Shown here in pieces: positions 47,440 through 57,460 of a stretch of 64,000 nucleotides of DNA. The position numbers were made by a program, and so were the translations under genes. Each line of letters opens with the position of its first letter. Positions within the stretch are counted from its first letter, which is position 1. The DNA is from JAGPUQ01 sp049325095 (GTDB taxonomy: Bacteria; Pseudomonadota; Gammaproteobacteria; Pseudomonadales; Porticoccaceae), in contig JBMOPO010000053.1 of assembly GCA_049325095.1 (NCBI GenBank), positions 172,426-236,425 on the forward strand. The letters run 5' to 3'. Below the pieces are notes generated by a model. It saw only the letters and a program-made list of their open reading frames with translations. It was not told where the DNA came from and did not search any database.

Positions 47440-48024
47440 ATGGCCGCCAACAGCAGCGCCGACCGGCGCTACTTCCAGCTCCACGGCCTGCGCTCGAAAA
47501 CACCCGAAGCGCTCAACCGCTCGCTGCGGGAAGCCATCGGCGAGCTGCGCGAGACCCTCTACGGCCCCTCCGCCGAGGAGCTCACCGCCCAGGAGCAGGA
47601 ACTGCTGGAAGCGAGCGGGGCACGGGTCGCCGAACGGCGCGGCGCCGGGGATCCGCTGCTCGACTACGCCACCACCTTCGCGGCACTGCTGGAGACCAGT
47701 CTGACCCCGGCCCAGGCCGCCGCACGGCTGGGCGTCACCGCCACCCGGGTGCGCCAGTTGATCGCCCAACGCGCGCTGCGCGCCCTGCGCGTCGACCGCA
47801 ACCTGCGCATCCCGCTGTTCCAGTTTCGGGAGCAGGGCCTGCTGCCCAACATCGCCCGGGTCAATGCGGCCCTGGCCGGCGATCTGGATCCGGTGTCGGT
47901 GTGGCGCTGGTACAGCACGCCCGATCCCGAGCTGCAAACCGACGCCGGCCCGCTGAGCCCACTGGCGTGGCTGCAATCCGGCCGCGACCCCGAACCCGTC
48001 GTCGCGATCGCCCGGCAACTGTGA
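47440..48024 (+). CDS. antitoxin of a RES-type toxin-antitoxin system (Xre/MbcA/ParS-like)
   Basis: A 194-residue antitoxin. A helical N-terminus is followed by a helix-turn-helix, TPAQAAARLGVTATRVRQLI (~88-107), and a C-terminal toxin-binding domain of the MbcA/ParS type (NALAGDLDPVSVWRW-like segment, SPLAWLQSGRDPEPVVAIAR). The ATG at 47440 follows AAGGGAGAGG. The toxin gene starts 13 bases after its stop. It probably represses the palindromic promoter just upstream. Confidence 0.78.
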   Translation: MAANSSADRRYFQLHGLRSKTPEALNRSLREAIGELRETLYGPSAEELTAQEQELLEASGARVAERRGAGDPLLDYATTFAALLETSLTPAQAAARLGVTATRVRQLIAQRALRALRVDRNLRIPLFQFREQGLLPNIARVNAALAGDLDPVSVWRWYSTPDPELQTDAGPLSPLAWLQSGRDPEPVVAIARQL

Positions 48025-48037
48025 CGGCGGCCCCGCG

Positions 48038-48673
48038 GTGACCGCCAAGGTCCCCCGGGAGCCGGACCCGGAGCGGCTGCGGGCCCTGCCGGCGGAACTG
48101 CGCACCCTGCCCGCCGGCACTTTGCTGTGGCGGGTCTACTTCCGCGCCGGGCCCCACCCCACCCGCTGGCGCGACTTCCGCCACTTCGGGCCGGCCGACG
48201 CCCGCTTCGACCACCACCCCGACCCCAGGCCGGGATTGCAGGCCGCGGCGGTGATGTATCTCGCCGAGAGCCCGGTGACCTGCCTCGCCGAGGTGTTCCA
48301 GCAGACCCGCGTCATCCATCGCGAGAGCCGCCAGCCCTGGCTGGTGGGCCTGCGCCTGGCCAGCGCCATCGACCTGCTCGACCTGTGCGGTGCCTTCCCC
48401 ACCCGCGCCGGCGCCTCCATGGGCCTGATGAGCGGGCCGCGCTCGGTGGGGCGCGCCTGGGCGCGCGGCTTCCACCGCGCCTATCCACACATCCAGGGGC
48501 TGTACTACCCCTCCGCGATGCATGCCAACCGCCCGGCCGCGGTGCTCAACGAGCGCGCCGAGGCCGCCGGCGTCCTGCCCGAGCGGCCGCACTTTCACCG
48601 CGCCCTGGCCGACCCGGTGCTGCTCACGGTGCTGAAGAACGCCGCCCTGGAAATCGGTTTCGAGCTGGGGTGA
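48038..48673 (+). CDS. RES-domain toxin (NAD-degrading family)
   Basis: A 211-residue protein with the RES domain: LLWRVYFRAGPHPTRW, RFDHHPDPRPG, AVMYLAESPVTCLAEVFQ (Arg, Glu and Ser positions kept) and GLYYPSAMHANRPAAVLNE. Established members such as MbcT and Res deplete NAD+ and stop growth. It has a GTG start. Gene order (antitoxin first) and spacing match Xre-RES modules. The toxin appears full length and intact, in contrast to the other two toxin genes of the window. Confidence 0.85.
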   Translation: MTAKVPREPDPERLRALPAELRTLPAGTLLWRVYFRAGPHPTRWRDFRHFGPADARFDHHPDPRPGLQAAAVMYLAESPVTCLAEVFQQTRVIHRESRQPWLVGLRLASAIDLLDLCGAFPTRAGASMGLMSGPRSVGRAWARGFHRAYPHIQGLYYPSAMHANRPAAVLNERAEAAGVLPERPHFHRALADPVLLTVLKNAALEIGFELG

Positions 48674-48736
48674 GAGATTGCGCGGGGAGTCCGCCTCCGG
48701 CGCACTGGAAACGCGGCCGAAACCACTCGGTATGGC

Positions 48737-48835
48737 TCAGGGAGCCTCCGCAACCGCCGGGCCAGTACCTCCGGCCAGCGCCGGGTCGGCGGTGCGCAGG
48801 TGAGCCACCCGGACCGAGGTATCGACCAGGATCAC
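48737..48835 (-). pseudogene. vapC toxin stump
   Basis: A 32-codon frame starting GTG 48835, which overlaps the vapB stop (GTGA). It reads VILVDTSVRVAHLRTADPAL, the N-terminus of a PIN-domain VapC with its first catalytic Asp, but with Arg where Trp is usual. It stops after GPAVAEAP, so three catalytic acidic residues and most of the fold are gone. Confidence 0.6.
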
Positions 48836-49029
48836 CGGGGGCCTGGGCGCCGGCGGGGAATCGGTGCCAACTGGGGTTCGCTGCCGCCCAGGCGGGCCAG
48901 GCGGCGGGCGCTTTCGCGCTCGATCAGGGCCTTCAGGGCCTCGCGCACCAGCGCCACCTTTTCGGTCATGCCGCAGAGCCGCTGGGCCTCGGCCAGCAAT
49001 TCGTCATCGATGGTCAGGGTGGTGCGCAC
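48832..49029 (-). CDS. vapB: VapB-type antitoxin
   Basis: A 65-residue antitoxin. RTTLTIDDELLAEAQRL is the ribbon-helix-helix DNA-binding part, LVREALKALIERESARRLAR is the linking helix and GGSEPQLAPIPRRRP is the toxin-binding tail. The GTG start is preceded by GAGGTG. A longer upstream frame exists but is not homologous. Its partner vapC is reduced to a stump that overlaps its stop. Confidence 0.82.
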   Translation of the reverse strand: MRTTLTIDDELLAEAQRLCGMTEKVALVREALKALIERESARRLARLGGSEPQLAPIPRRRPGPR

Positions 49030-49202
49030 GGCGACACCTCGAATGGATCGGCAGTGAATGGAAGCGGACATCGATTGATGGCGATCAGCGTGCATGCCGA
49101 TATCCGGATCCGCCGGCGCGGGCAACCTCCGACGGTTGGGAACGAGGTGCATCCAGCAGGTTTGGCGGCACAGTCCCGCGAACCCCGGTCTGTTGCCGGA
49201 AC

Positions 49203-49430
49203 CTACGGGTGGGGTTCGTCGAAGCGGCGGCTCGTCCTCTCCGGCTCTTCGCCCTGCAAGTCATCCAGGATGCGGACCAGCTGCACGGCGATGGCCTCGA
49301 CCAGGCGCTCGGCGGCATCCGCCGCGGACAGGGGTTCGACCGAGCGCTCCTGCCCGCTGGTGCTGCGCGCCAGGGCGTCGCGCAGCGACTGCGTGATCAC
49401 CAGATCGTAGAGGCCGTCGGGAATTTCCAT
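49203..49430 (-). pseudogene. N-terminal fragment of a DUF3427-type helicase
   Basis: A 75-residue product starting MEIPDGLYDLVITQSLRDAL, with SAADAAERLVEAIAVQLVRI following. It resembles the short N-terminal region of DEAD/DEAH helicase-like proteins with a DUF3427 C-terminus. The helicase motifs are absent because the frame ends after FDEPHP. It could be a stand-alone small protein, but truncation is more likely in this region of gene fragments. Confidence 0.4.
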
Positions 49431-49610
49431 CGAGCGCGGATTCCTGGTGGCGACCGCCGCGCGGGTCCCACCGCAGCGGGCGAGGCTTGCGTCACGCCGA
49501 TCGCAATGGATCGCCCCGCACTTTATCACGCTGTCGAAAAAGCCCATCCATGCACTTTTTCAACTCGCGTCGCTGCGGCACTTGTTCGGAGCGGTGCCTC
49601 CCTGCGGCGC

Positions 49611-49640
49611 CCGGCAGGGCGTTTTCCAACGCCCTGCCGG
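49611..49640. repeat. perfect 11-base palindrome (hairpin)
   Basis: CCGGCAGGGCG and CGCCCTGCCGG pair perfectly around an eight-base loop (TTTTCCAA). There is no T-run after it on either strand, so it looks more like a REP-type palindrome than a rho-independent terminator. Confidence 0.5.
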
Positions 49641-49749
49641 AACGAAACGATCTGAAAACAAAGCGATCGCCGGGTGCGACAATTTGTCGCATCGACCGGC
49701 CGCGGGCGCCCGCCTAGGGTGTGGGTTTCGTCCCCGAGAAGAGAGCGCC

Positions 49750-50766
49750 GTGTTTCGTGTCCGCCTGCACACCCTGCCCGCCTGGTGCGCCGCGCTCGCG
49801 GCACTCGCCGCCCTGCCCGCGGCCGCCGATCACGCGGCCCTGAACCTGGGCGGCGGCGCCGGCAGCCCGATCAACACCGAGTCGGCGCTGACCCTGCCGG
49901 CCGGGCGCTGGAGCCTGGGCTGGCGCAGCGAGTACGTCAACCAGGGGCGGCTGTCCGATGTCCGGCTGGCGGACACGGAGCTGCACAGCACGGACGGTCT
50001 GTGGATGAATGCGCTGGTGGCGGCCTACGGCATCAGCGACGACTTCACCATCGCCCTGCGCCTGCCGCACGTCCAGCGCTTCAATGCCCGCGAGGCCGAT
50101 CACCATGTCTACGACCACGGCCACGGCGCACACACGCACGCCGATCGCATCCTGGATCTCGGCGATCCCGATGGCCTGGGCGACGCCACCCTGTTCGGCC
50201 AGTACCGCTGGTTCCGCGCCGCCGACGACCGCACCCATCTGGCGCTGCTCGCCGGCATCAAGGCGCCCACCGGGGAGACCGGGCGCCGCGGCGGCGAGCG
50301 GCTGGAGACCGAGTTCCAGCCGGGGTCGGGCTCCTGGGACAGTCTGCTGGGGCTGGCCGCCACCCATATCCGGGGCGCGCTGTCGTGGGACGCGAGCCTG
50401 CTGTATTCGTTCGTCAACGGCGGCGCCCAGAGCACGAATCTGGGCGATGTGTTTGGCTACAATCTGGCCGCCTCGTACCGGCTGGGCGGCGATCGCCCGC
50501 CGAGCCCCTACGACCTGGAGCGGGACCACAACTGGGATCTGGTGATGGAGCTCAACGGCGAGTGGCGCGACCGCGAGCAAATTCACGGCCAACGGCAGGA
50601 TGACACCGGCGGCAACCTGGTCTATCTCTCGCCCGGCGTGCGCTATCTGCACCGCGCCGGCTGGAGCCTGGCGCTGGCGCTGGGCGTGCCCGTGGTCCAG
50701 GATCTGAACGGCACCCAGGTGGAGCCCGACTACCGGGTGGTCAGCGCCCTGCATGTGGCTTTCTGA
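49750..50766 (+). CDS. outer membrane beta-barrel protein (MetA-pathway/transporter-like)
   Basis: A 338-residue protein with a signal peptide (cleavage after PAAA) and alternating beta-strand sequence ending in an aromatic residue (LHVAF), typical of outer-membrane barrels. It resembles the MetA-pathway-of-phenol-degradation family: LTLPAGRWSLGWRSEYV, NALVAAYGISDDFTIALRLP, LALLAGIKAPTGET. A His-rich loop, DHHVYDHGHGAHTHADR (~118-134), could bind metal. The GTG start gives a proper signal peptide. The 3' end overlaps the next gene by 14 bases, so the two secreted proteins are made together. Confidence 0.72.
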   Translation: MFRVRLHTLPAWCAALAALAALPAAADHAALNLGGGAGSPINTESALTLPAGRWSLGWRSEYVNQGRLSDVRLADTELHSTDGLWMNALVAAYGISDDFTIALRLPHVQRFNAREADHHVYDHGHGAHTHADRILDLGDPDGLGDATLFGQYRWFRAADDRTHLALLAGIKAPTGETGRRGGERLETEFQPGSGSWDSLLGLAATHIRGALSWDASLLYSFVNGGAQSTNLGDVFGYNLAASYRLGGDRPPSPYDLERDHNWDLVMELNGEWRDREQIHGQRQDDTGGNLVYLSPGVRYLHRAGWSLALALGVPVVQDLNGTQVEPDYRVVSALHVAF

Positions 50767-51853
50767 CCGATCGCGCCGCTGGCTGGCGGCGCTGGCCCTG
50801 ATCCTGGCCGCCGGCGCCGCCCGCGGCGAGAGCCTGGCGGTGACCGCGGCCTTCGACCCCGAAGGGCGCCTGTGGCGCCTGCGAGTCGACGGCGGGCGGC
50901 TCCAACTCGACCGTTCGGACGATCTGGGCGCGAGCTTCGGCCCGCCGGTGGCGGTGAGCGCCGCCGGACAGCCGCTGGCGATCGGCGTCGAGGAGCGGCC
51001 CGCCATCGCCTTTGCCGGCGAACGGGTACAGGTCGCCTACCCGGTGGCGGCCGGGGCGCAGGGCGCGCGGCTGTTCGTCGCCCGCTCGGTGGACGGCGGG
51101 GAATCCTTCGCCGCGCCGCAACCCCTGTCCGACGTGCCCGGGCGGCTGCACCGCTTCGCGCTCGATTCCGCGGGCCGGCCCTACCATCTCTGGTATGGGG
51201 ACGCCGGCGCCCGGGGGGTCGCCGATCTCCATCTGGCCGCGGCCGGCCAGCCGCCGCGCCGGCTGGCCGGAAACCTCTGCGACTGCTGCCGGCCGGCCTT
51301 CGCATTCACGCCGGATGACCGCCCGGTGATCGCGGCGCGCTTCGTGTTTCCCGGCGACATCCGCGACCACGGCCTGCTGCATCCCGCCGCCACCGGCCCG
51401 GCGCCGCCGCTGCGGGTCACCTTCGACGACTGGCGGGTGGCGGTGTGCCCGATCCAGGGGCCAGCGTTGGCGATCGGCGCCGGCGGCCGCTATCACCTGG
51501 CCTGGTTCACCCTGGGCGGGCACCGCGGCCTGTTCTACGCGCACTCCGACGACGGCGGCGCATCCTTCTCGGCCGCCGTGCCCTTTGGCGATCCCGACGC
51601 CCATGCCATGAACCCCCGGGTGGCGGCAGCCGGCGCACACGTGACCCTGGCCTGGCAGGAGTTCCGCGCCGGCCGCATCCGCATCCTCGCCCGCCGCTCC
51701 GAAGACGGCGGCGACACCTGGGGAGCGGCGTGGGAGCTGGCCAGCACCGCCGATGCCGCCGATCGCGCCGAGCTGCTGGCCGGGCCGGCCGGCGCTTTCG
51801 TCTCCTGGAACACCGCCGCCGAGGGCTACCGGCTGCTCGCCGCCGGCGACTGA
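50753..51853 (+). CDS. exported BNR-repeat (sialidase-like fold) protein
   Basis: A 366-residue protein with a signal peptide (cleavage near AARGES) and a predicted six-bladed propeller with Asp-box-like repeats: SDDLGASFGPP, SVDGGESFAAP, SDDGGASFSAA and SEDGGDTWGAA. Sialidase catalytic Arg/Glu/Tyr residues cannot be assigned. A CDCC motif (NLCDCCRPAF, ~180) is unusual and could bind a metal such as copper. It is coupled to the His-rich outer-membrane barrel by gene overlap, which suggests a joint metal-related role, but this is inference. Confidence 0.68.
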   Translation: MWLSDRSRRWLAALALILAAGAARGESLAVTAAFDPEGRLWRLRVDGGRLQLDRSDDLGASFGPPVAVSAAGQPLAIGVEERPAIAFAGERVQVAYPVAAGAQGARLFVARSVDGGESFAAPQPLSDVPGRLHRFALDSAGRPYHLWYGDAGARGVADLHLAAAGQPPRRLAGNLCDCCRPAFAFTPDDRPVIAARFVFPGDIRDHGLLHPAATGPAPPLRVTFDDWRVAVCPIQGPALAIGAGGRYHLAWFTLGGHRGLFYAHSDDGGASFSAAVPFGDPDAHAMNPRVAAAGAHVTLAWQEFRAGRIRILARRSEDGGDTWGAAWELASTADAADRAELLAGPAGAFVSWNTAAEGYRLLAAGD

Positions 51854-51921
51854 CCCGTCCGCCGGCGCCGCCCGGCTATACTCGGTCTATCATCATCCCG
51901 AAGGCGCGCGGAGAAGCCGGT

Positions 51922-52713
51922 ATGGACCTGGGACTGCAAGGCAAGGTGGCGCTGGTTACCGGCAGCCACCGGGGCACGGGGGCGGTGATCGCCGAGCGGC
52001 TGGCGGCCGAGGGCGCCACGGTGATCGGCCACGGCTTCGAGCCGGGCAGCGCGGACGCCCTACTGGGGCAGGGCGCGGCCCAGGTGGTGAGCGGCGATCT
52101 GTGTACCGACGCCGGCTGCGAACAGGTCGCCCGGGCAGCGCTGGCTCACGCCGGGCGGGTGGACATCCTGGTCAACAACTACGGCACCGCAGACGAGTGC
52201 CGCTGGGCCGAGGCCGACACTGGGGCCTGGCTCGACATGTACCAGAAGAACCTGCTCTCGGCGGTGCGCCTGATCCGGCTGCTGACGCCGCAGATGCGCG
52301 CGCTGGGCTGGGGCCGGGTGATCCAGCTCGGCACCATCGGCTCGACCCAGCCCAATGCGGCGCGCCCGGCCTATTACGCCGCCAAGTGCGCCCTGGCCAG
52401 CGTGGCGGTTACCCTGGCGCAGGAGCTCGCCGGCACCGGCATCACCGTCAACACGGTGTCGCCGGGGCTGATCCGCACCCCGGAGGTGGAGGCGGCATTT
52501 CGCGCCAAGGCCCGGCGCGAGGGCTGGGCGGAGGACGACTGGGCGGCGATCGAGGCGCGCATCGTGGCGCGGCGCTTTCCCAACCCGCTCGGCCGCATCG
52601 CCACCCGCGAGGAGGTCGCCGATCTGGTGTGCTTCCTGGCCGGCGAGCGGGCCGGATTCATCAACGGCCAGAACCTGCGCATCGACGGCGGCGCCCTGGG
52701 CCTGGTGCAGTAG
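51922..52713 (+). CDS. short-chain dehydrogenase/reductase (SDR)
   Basis: A 263-residue classical SDR. The cofactor motif is VTGSHRGTGAVIAERLA (TGxxxGxG), NNYG replaces the usual NNAG, and the active site has Ser in GTIGSTQ and YYAAK (Tyr/Lys ~154). ITVNTVSPGLIRTPEV and FINGQNLRIDGG follow. It is full length. GGAGAA is upstream of the ATG. The substrate is unknown, and the gene appears to be transcribed alone or with ettA. Confidence 0.88.
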   Translation: MDLGLQGKVALVTGSHRGTGAVIAERLAAEGATVIGHGFEPGSADALLGQGAAQVVSGDLCTDAGCEQVARAALAHAGRVDILVNNYGTADECRWAEADTGAWLDMYQKNLLSAVRLIRLLTPQMRALGWGRVIQLGTIGSTQPNAARPAYYAAKCALASVAVTLAQELAGTGITVNTVSPGLIRTPEVEAAFRAKARREGWAEDDWAAIEARIVARRFPNPLGRIATREEVADLVCFLAGERAGFINGQNLRIDGGALGLVQ

Positions 52714-52784
52714 CCGCGCCTGCCGGAGATCCCCGCGCCGGGCTACAATGCCGGCCCATTCCAGCCTGTGATGCTCCCCACGCG

Positions 52785-54449
<1,665 letters not shown>

Positions 54450-54495
54450 ACCGGCCGGGCGCGGCGGCGCCCGGCTCCGCCGCGGAGGCACCGCC

Positions 54496-55074
54496 ATGGA
54501 AATCGATACCACCTTCCTGACCCTGGGCGCGCTGCTGCTGCTGTCCGGCTACGCGGTGACCATCTACAACAGCCTGGTGCGGCTCAAGCACCAGGTGGCC
54601 CGCGCCTGGGCCGACATCGACGTGCTGCTCAAGCAGCGCCACGACGAACTGCCCAAGCTGGTCGATACCTGCCGCCAGTACATGGCGTACGAGCGCGAGA
54701 CCCTGGAGCGGGTGATCGCGGCGCGCTCCAGGGTCGCCGACGCCCGCGAACACCGCGACATCGGCGCCCTGGGCAGCGCGGAGACCGAGCTGCGCGCGGG
54801 GCTCGGGCGGCTGTTCGCGCTGGCCGAGAACTACCCGGAGCTCAAGGCCAGCGACTCCTTCCAGCATTTGCAGAGCCGGATTTCCGAGCTCGAGAACGGC
54901 ATCGCCGACCGCCGCGAGCTCTACAACGCCAGCGTCAATCTGTACAACGTGCGCATCGAGCAGTTCCCGGATCTGCTGGTGGCGCGGCCGCTGGGCTACC
55001 GGCCCTTCCAGTTGCTCGAATTCCAGGCCGGGGAGCTTGCCGACGTCGATGTCGGCGCCCTGTTCAAGTCGTGA
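54496..55074 (+). CDS. LemA family protein
   Basis: A 192-residue LemA protein with one N-terminal transmembrane helix (TLGALLLLSGYAVTIYNSLV) followed by the conserved WADIDVLLKQRHDELPKLV and a long helical bundle to YNVRIEQFPDLLVARPLG. Members face the outside and their role is not settled. The next gene overlaps its stop (GTGA). LemA genes commonly pair with a membrane partner with a GIDE domain, as here. Confidence 0.9.
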   Translation: MEIDTTFLTLGALLLLSGYAVTIYNSLVRLKHQVARAWADIDVLLKQRHDELPKLVDTCRQYMAYERETLERVIAARSRVADAREHRDIGALGSAETELRAGLGRLFALAENYPELKASDSFQHLQSRISELENGIADRRELYNASVNLYNVRIEQFPDLLVARPLGYRPFQLLEFQAGELADVDVGALFKS

Positions 55075-56015
55075 TCCTGTCCACCGACCTGGCGGAGCTG
55101 TTCTGCCGGGACTGCATCGCCCGGCAACCCGGGCCGGAGTTCGCGTTCTGGAGCGGGCTGGCGCTGGCCGGCACCCTGTTCTGCCTGTGGCGCGCCCGCA
55201 CCAGCCTCGCGCGGGCGCGGCTGATCGCCGATCTGCCCACCTCCCGGGTGCGCTCGGCGAGCCAGGGCCTGGTGGAGCTGGCGGGCTTCGCCCGGCCCGC
55301 GGGCGAACCCCTGGCCGCACCCCTGAGCGGCCGGCCCTGCCTGTGGTGGCGGTACCGCATCGAGCGGCACCGCTCGACCCGTCACGGGAGTTCCTGGACC
55401 ACGGTGGAGCGGGGAGCCAGCGAGGCGCCCCTGGCGCTGGACGACGGCAGCGGCCACTGCCTGATCCTGCCGGACGGCGGCGAGGTGCACAGCCACCGCG
55501 TCAAGCGCTGGACGGGCCACCGGCGGCAGCCGCTGGGTGACGGGTCCGGCGACCACGGCCTGCTCGGCGCGGTGTTCGGCCAGCGCTATCGCTACACCGA
55601 GGAAATCATCGTCGCCGGCGATCCGCTGTACGTGGTGGGTCATTTCGAGACCGACGACCAGGGCCTGACCGCCCTGCAACGCTTGCAGGGCCACATCCTG
55701 CGCGCCTGGAAGCGGGATTATCCGGCCCTGGTGGCGCGCCACGACCAGGACCGCAACGGCCGCCTGGACCCCGCCGAATGGGGCGCGGTGCGCGAGGCCG
55801 CGGCGGCGGAAGCCAGCGCCGAACAGCGGCGTCGCACCGCCCAGGAGCCCCGCCATCGCCTGCGCAAACCCGAGGACCTGCCGCTCTTGATCAGCACCGT
55901 GCCGGAGCAGCGGCTGGGCCGCAGCCTGCGCTGGCGGGCGCTGGGTTTCGCGCTCGGCTTTCTGGCGCTGGGAACCTTCGCCAGCTGGCTGGTGGGCAGC
56001 CGCCTCGCGGGTTGA
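55071..56015 (+). CDS. GIDE-domain membrane protein with EF-hand loop
   Basis: A 314-residue protein with an N-terminal transmembrane helix (~22-42), a GIDE-like domain (PCLWWRYRIERHR, YTEEIIVAGDPLYVVGHF) and a C-terminal helix (LGFALGFLALGTFASWL). GIDE is known from eukaryotic E3 ligases of mitochondria and chloroplasts; no RING is present here, so ubiquitin-ligase activity should not be inferred. Residues 225-236 (DQDRNGRLDPAE) form a canonical calcium-binding EF-hand loop. The GTG start overlaps lemA. Confidence 0.78.
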   Translation: MILSTDLAELFCRDCIARQPGPEFAFWSGLALAGTLFCLWRARTSLARARLIADLPTSRVRSASQGLVELAGFARPAGEPLAAPLSGRPCLWWRYRIERHRSTRHGSSWTTVERGASEAPLALDDGSGHCLILPDGGEVHSHRVKRWTGHRRQPLGDGSGDHGLLGAVFGQRYRYTEEIIVAGDPLYVVGHFETDDQGLTALQRLQGHILRAWKRDYPALVARHDQDRNGRLDPAEWGAVREAAAAEASAEQRRRTAQEPRHRLRKPEDLPLLISTVPEQRLGRSLRWRALGFALGFLALGTFASWLVGSRLAG

Positions 56016-56104
56016 CTCCGGCCGCGCGCTCCGCAAGCGGGCGCGCCAATCGTTGTAATATAGCCGGCTGACAAATCCCTGGCCCTCTCCACCCGGATCA
56101 CTCC

Positions 56105-57058
56105 ATGGCCGCGTTCCGCCAGTTCCTGTCCGCGACCCTCCTGTGCTGTGTTCTGCTGCCGGCCGCCACCCAGGCGCGCACCTTCGTGCTGACCCCGGCC
56201 AGCGGCGACCTGGTCGGCGAACTGCGCTACCTCAGCGCCCGCCACGAGGACACCCTGGTGGACCTCGCGCGGGTACTCGATCTGGGCTACAACGAGATCC
56301 GCGGCGCCAATCCGGACGTCGATGCCTGGCTGCCCGGCGAGGGCACCAGGGTCACCATCCCGTCGCTCTACATCCTGCCCCGGGCGCCGCGCGAGGGCAT
56401 CGTGGTCAATCTCGCCGAAATGCGGCTCTACTATTACCCCAAGCCGGGCCTCGGGGTGCCGCCCTCGGTGGTTACCCACCCGGTCGGCATCGGCCGCGAC
56501 GACTGGCCTTCACCGACCGGCCCATCCCGGATCATCCAGAAGATCGCGCAGCCCACCTGGTATCCGCCGGAATCCATCCGCCGCGAGCACGCCGCCCAGG
56601 GCCGGCCGCTGCCCCGCGTGGTCCCGCCGGGGCCGGACAATCCGCTGGGCGAGTACGCCCTGCGGCTGGATTTCGGGGACTACCTGCTGCACGGCACCAA
56701 CAAGGCCTACGGCGTGGGCATGCAGGTGTCGCACGGCTGCATCCGCCTGTATCCCGCGGCCATCGAATCGCTGTTTGCGCAGGTCCCCAACGGCACCCGT
56801 GTGGAGCTGGTCGATCAGCCCTACAAGGCGGGAGTCCGCGACGGGCGGCTCTACGTCGAAGTACACCCACCGCTGGGCGAAAACCGCACCGACGCTGGCG
56901 ACTTCATCGCCCTGCTGGATGTGGTCGACGCGGCGCTTGCCGAGCACGGCCACCGCCTCCGGGAGCCGCCCGACCTGCAACTGCTGCCGGCGATCTTCGC
57001 CGCCGCCAGCGGCGTGCCCACACCGCTCCATAGCGAGCAGCGCCTGGCCGGCAACTGA
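56105..57058 (+). CDS. L,D-transpeptidase (ErfK/YbiS type)
   Basis: A 317-residue exported enzyme with a signal peptide (cleavage after TQA), a LysM-like part (~30-95: LARVLDLGYNEIRGANPD, PGEGTRVTIPS) and a YkuD catalytic domain with HGTNKAYGVGMQVSHGCIRLY (two adjacent parts, catalytic Cys ~217). Such enzymes make 3-3 cross-links in peptidoglycan or attach Braun-type lipoprotein to it. An Lpp-like lipoprotein gene lies next to it on the other strand, which makes attachment of that lipoprotein a testable idea. Confidence 0.92.
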   Translation: MAAFRQFLSATLLCCVLLPAATQARTFVLTPASGDLVGELRYLSARHEDTLVDLARVLDLGYNEIRGANPDVDAWLPGEGTRVTIPSLYILPRAPREGIVVNLAEMRLYYYPKPGLGVPPSVVTHPVGIGRDDWPSPTGPSRIIQKIAQPTWYPPESIRREHAAQGRPLPRVVPPGPDNPLGEYALRLDFGDYLLHGTNKAYGVGMQVSHGCIRLYPAAIESLFAQVPNGTRVELVDQPYKAGVRDGRLYVEVHPPLGENRTDAGDFIALLDVVDAALAEHGHRLREPPDLQLLPAIFAAASGVPTPLHSEQRLAGN

Positions 57059-57107
57059 TCCGGCGGAACCCCGGCACCGGCGGGCCGCGAACGCCGAGCA
57101 CAAAAAA

Positions 57108-57132
57108 GGCCGACCGGGGAGCCCGGTCGGCC
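57108..57132 (-). terminator. rho-independent terminator of the Lpp-like gene
   Basis: GGCCGACCGGG and CCCGGTCGGCC pair perfectly (11 bases) with a three-base loop. On the minus strand the stem is followed by a run of six T (57102-57107), so it terminates the lipoprotein gene. Confidence 0.8.
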
Positions 57133-57172
57133 GGCGTCGCGTGCGGCGGCCGCGCGGCCGCCGCACCGAGCA

Positions 57173-57460
57173 TCACTTGCGCTGAGAGCGCTCGAACACG
57201 CGATCCAGCTTGCTTTGCACTTCGTTGCAGCAGGCCTGGGCCTGATTGGCCTTGGCGGAAGCGGCATCAGCGGCGGACTTGGCGGCCTGCGCGGTGGACT
57301 GCGCGGAGCTGGCTGCCTGCTGGGCGGACTGCGCGGTGCGCAGCGCCTCGTCGGCAGTAGCCTGGGCCTGTTTCACGCTGGAGCTGGAGGCGCAACCCGC
57401 CGCCAGCGCCACGACTGCGGCCAGCGCCAGAGCTTTGGTTCCCTTGCTGAAGTTGACCAT
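57173..57460 (-). CDS. Lpp-like alanine-zipper lipoprotein
   Basis: A 95-residue lipoprotein. The signal sequence ends in the lipobox LAAGC (Cys23), followed by a Ser linker and an alanine-zipper coiled coil (QATADEALRTAQSAQQAASS, AAKSAADAASAKANQA). It resembles OprI/Lpp. The C-terminus, RVFERSQRK, ends in Lys, the residue used for attachment to peptidoglycan in Lpp. A CC pair (QACCNEVQ) near residue 77 is unusual. GGGGAA precedes the ATG. An L,D-transpeptidase gene lies next to it. Confidence 0.85.
   Translation of the reverse strand: MVNFSKGTKALALAAVVALAAGCASSSSVKQAQATADEALRTAQSAQQAASSAQSTAQAAKSAADAASAKANQAQACCNEVQSKLDRVFERSQRK

Noticed and set aside
50753..51853. Sialidase annotation for the BNR protein
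   Set aside because: Asp-box-like repeats are present, but the catalytic Arg triad, Glu and Tyr cannot be assigned.
55071..56015. Bacterial ubiquitin ligase based on the GIDE domain
   Set aside because: No RING finger is present. GIDE alone does not support ligase activity.
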